DNA from: Monodelphis domestica | Taxonomy: Eukaryota; Chordata; Mammalia; Didelphimorphia; Didelphidae | Assembly (NCBI RefSeq): GCF_027887165.1 | Contig: NC_077228.1 | Span: 387,194,456 to 387,258,455 of the forward strand | Reading direction: 5' to 3' | DNA: 64,000 bases | Shown here: positions 61,120-64,000 of the stretch, in pieces | Numbering within the stretch: position 1 is the stretch's first letter | How the letters are laid out: each line of letters starts with the position of its first letter | Translations under genes and position numbers: made by a program | The notes under the pieces: generated by a model | What the model saw: the letters and a program-made list of their open reading frames with translations, nothing else | What the model was told of the DNA's origin: nothing | Databases searched by the model: none

Positions 61120-62217
61120 TTCACAAGTCTGAGAGATTTCAAGATTTACACTATTCAGCAAAATACAAGTAGAATATCTTCATTTGTTATTAAAGTAAAA
61201 ACTCTTTTCAGTGTTAAAACTAGTTACTATTAGGAACAATAGCAAATTAAAAACTTGATGGAGACATAAGTCCTGAATTTCCCTTCTTTAATCACCAAGT
61301 GGCATAATAGAAACTTTAAAATATATCTCTTTGTACTTAGGTTGCTGAAATCACTAAAATAAGTATTGAAGTGATAAATTTGTTCTCAGTGAAATTAATT
61401 ATGAAATATAGAATCCCATCCCAAGAAAATCTACTTTCCTCATTTTATACCTTTATTCTGAAGACTTACCTCAATTTAGGAATTCCCAAGGGCTAAATTT
61501 TTAGTGAACTTAATTTATGAAATATCAAAATGTGAATTTTGGGATAATTTATCTTACAAAAAAGAATGATGTAGGAATGAATTTCTGTTTCCTAATGTAC
61601 TGCAAAATGAGGACCTTGTTCATGCAAAATTAATACAGGCTTCTTTCTGGTGGAGAGCCTGAAGGAAATCTGGCCAAACCCACTGCTGGGCTACAAAGTT
61701 AAAATTTTAATAAAATCTGAAAATGCTACTAGCTATATGAATGGTTCACAATCGTTTTGCATATCCTATTTTTGTGGTTAAAAATCTTTCAAGGATGATG
61801 TCGCAAAATTACTATGAATTTGGCATAATTTTAAATGAATTTGTACTTTGTTACAATAACATCTATGTATGATTGAAAAATAGTACTATGTATATGGAAA
61901 GAGATATTTAGTCTATAGCAGGCATGCTTCATTTAATTGTATGGTCCTTTAATGAGATGGACTGTAAGCTAACCCTGCAGCAAGAGTACTTAGCTTACAG
62001 GCTGTGGACCACTGAACTACATACAGTATTTGTACTATTATTCACACAAGATAATAATGTAAATAGTTTTTTCCTTGAATTTTTTGGCCCTTTTATCTCC
62101 ACATGCTTTATTACTATGCAAATACTATTTACAGTTGACAAACATTTTGGCATTCAACAACTGTTAACTATTTACTGAGCATGGGGCACTATAACTAGTA
62201 CTGTAGATGTAGCATGA

Positions 62218-62923
62218 TTCTCTGTATTGTGAACTTTAAATTACTCCACCCTACTTAGATCTTACTTTATGGTGAAGGTAAAGTTGTAATCTCCTGGTTG
62301 AACAATGAAGGTACTTAGCTCTTACTTTATAGTGAAGCTAGAACTTTAAGCTAAGTCTATTTTTAGATCTTACTACAAAAAGGTGTTAACTATAAAGGAT
62401 AAATTAATCACAAAAAGGTTAAGTAACTAACAAAAGGTAAACTTAACAAAGAAGTGTTAAGTAACTCAAAAGATATAATCTAATCAAAGAAGATGAGAAC
62501 TAAAGGATGGGCAGTCATGGAGAAAAGCCTCTGATATGATTGGTAGTCATGAAAATTTAGGAGGGGACACAAGAGTGAAAAGTATATATATTTTTCATCA
62601 CTTCCTTTCTCCAGGGCCTTTGGCGTTGGAGAGGTGGCTGGTGGCAGCGTGCTGGGCCTTTTGGCATCTTGGTGTGGCTATAGCTATTGTCCAGTTCAGT
62701 GGTGTTTCTGGCTGAGTTTTTCCTCCTTTACTTTCCAAACTTTATCCTCTTAGAAGCCTCTAATCTCCTTTAGAGACCTAGTGGTGGAGATCTTGAACTC
62801 CCCCTGGCACAGGCCAGGAGGGAGAAATTCTATACCCTCTTCCTTCTTTCTCCTTAAATCCTTCCCTCTATGTTAATTAAACTTACCATAAATTTCCAGA
62901 CTGACTTGGGTATTTTATTTGGG
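62218..62923 (+). mobile_element. ERV LTR (antisense to FAM184A)
   Basis: It has a U3 resembling 28,672 and on, a TATA-like GTATATATATTTTT near 62,580, and a terminal segment GACTTGGGTATTTTATTTGG ending CCCTGGTGACCA. Its left boundary is approximate. Its 3' end resembles that of the LTR at 60,145. Confidence 0.6.
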
Positions 62924-63076
62924 ATTTTTCCCTGGTGACCAATTAATCTAGATTTTAAGTCACAACCCTAAAATTATCTTTATAGTCTGTGTGGTCTTTG
63001 TCAACTTCATTTCCTTTTGAGGTTATTCTATATGACTAAAGAACAATTGAGCTAAGGATAGAAATACATATACAAG

Positions 63077-63272
63077 GGGACAGCTGGGTGGCTCAGTGGA
63101 TTGAGAGCCAGACCCAGAGTCAGGGGAGGTCCTGGGTTCAAATTTGACCTCAGATATTTCCTAGCTGTGTGACCTTGGGCAAGTCACTTTACCCCATTTG
63201 TTTAGCCCTTCCTGTTCTTCTACCTTGGAACCAATACACAGTACTGATTCTAAGATGGAAGGTAAGGGTTTA
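63077..63272 (+). mobile_element. Full-length marsupial SINE
   Basis: Sense copy from GGGGACAGCTGGGTGGCTCA to GGAAGGTAAGGGTTTAAAAA. Confidence 0.9.
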
Positions 63273-63977
63273 AAAAAAACAAACATTCGTGTCTAATCTC
63301 CAGCAAAACCCCATAAAGTGAGTGCTGAGGGAAGAGTCTGAAAACTTTATTTAAATCCACTGCTGAAAACTTATGTCCACCACAGAATACATGTTCTCTC
63401 ATGCTTTATTGGAGGCTTTAGGTTATGAAGAATTGAGAAGTATTTGGAATTTAGAAGTGCCCTGTTAACTCCATCAGAAAATCATAACTTACTTCAAGGA
63501 CCCATACTAGCTACATCATGGGTAGTCCTCCTACTGCAGATCACAACACCTTTATAACTTAGTAAATTCTGAGAGCTGCTGTGAATGAAAAAATTAATCA
63601 TTCTGTGGCCAATCTCTGGATAATCCTTTTCAAACTTAACAAGGCTGATCCTGAGACAACAGGTATGCAATCCTTCAATGAATTCACATTGAAACCTTTC
63701 AGTTTAGTTATAGGTGATAGAGTTTATGGCCCTCTGGCATAGTCTTAGAGAACCCAATGTTGCTCCTTATGCCACAATGGAACACTGGGAGTAGAATTAT
63801 GATGTACTAGTTTAGTAGAAAACACAATATGAACAGGTATGGAAAATGTTAAGAGATTATCTCCAGGAGTTTCTTTTCTGAGATAGGAACAACAAAATAA
63901 GTGTCCAGAAAGCTTATTGATTCTTAAACCTTAATGTAGAAATATCAGTTATTAGTTTATCTTCAAAGCCTTTTGGG

Positions 63978-64000
63978 AGGGCAGCTAGGTGGTGCAGTGG
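63978..64000 (+). mobile_element. Marsupial SINE head cut by the window edge
   Basis: It reads AGGGCAGCTAGGTGGTGCAG at the last bases. Confidence 0.75.

Larger units (their letters stand above)
58221..64000 (-). other. FAM184A: FAM184A intron (partial, right edge)
   Basis: This is sequence upstream of the penultimate exon. It carries CAA and CTAT microsatellites, three complete SINEs, a sense-oriented LTR (60,145-61,119), an antisense LTR (about 62,218-62,923) and unassigned AT-rich stretches (58.3-59.2, 59.6-60.1, 61.1-62.2 and 63.3-63.97 kb). No other FAM184A exon was recognised. Confidence 0.7.

Noticed and set aside
61924..62178. 84-residue plus-strand frame in a FAM184A intron
   Set aside because: Antisense to FAM184A, AT-rich, no domain. 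It ends just before an LTR.

Overview
The window is nuclear DNA from a vertebrate, almost certainly a marsupial. It holds short coding exons with GT-AG splice sites separated by long introns. It also holds many copies of the marsupial tRNA/MIR-type SINE (start resembling GGCAGCTAGGTGGCTCAGTG), L1-, L2- and RTE-like LINE debris and endogenous-retrovirus LTRs, and CpG is scarce outside one promoter island. I cannot name the species from sequence alone.

Two protein-coding genes are present, both on the minus strand. MCM9 (DNA helicase MCM9, homologous recombination and mismatch repair) occupies about 1-37,050. A CpG-island promoter and a non-coding first exon lie at about 36,920-37,050. Four coding exons follow at 33037-33340, 15595-17941 (two exons, 17941-18257 and 15595-15676) and 267-467. 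Reading phases join exactly and encode residues 1 to 302, the N-terminal MCM domain with its zinc-finger cysteines. The AAA+ helicase half lies beyond the left edge.

The 3' end of FAM184A (coiled-coil protein) lies at about 55,860-64,000. It is represented by its last two coding exons (58018-58220 and 56135-56216), a short 3' UTR and introns. FAM184A is therefore transcribed toward MCM9, with about 19 kb of repeat-rich intergenic DNA between the FAM184A poly(A) region and the MCM9 promoter. From memory this order matches human 6q22.

The rest is transposon-derived or unassigned. The most structured non-genic items are: (a) a retroviral family with a polypurine tract and short LTR seen three times on the plus strand, including an LTR pair bracketing 44,680-48,559; (b) a 975-bp LTR-like element in a FAM184A intron with three 47-bp repeats in its U3; (c) two LTRs sharing one U3 type (28,672 and about 62,218); (d) an intragenic CpG-rich patch in MCM9 (13,440-14,110); (e) a duplicated L1 3' end (23,005-24,190); (f) a perfect 12-bp hairpin (28,138-28,165). 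I found no new gene system. No open reading frame outside the six coding exons looks like a functional gene.
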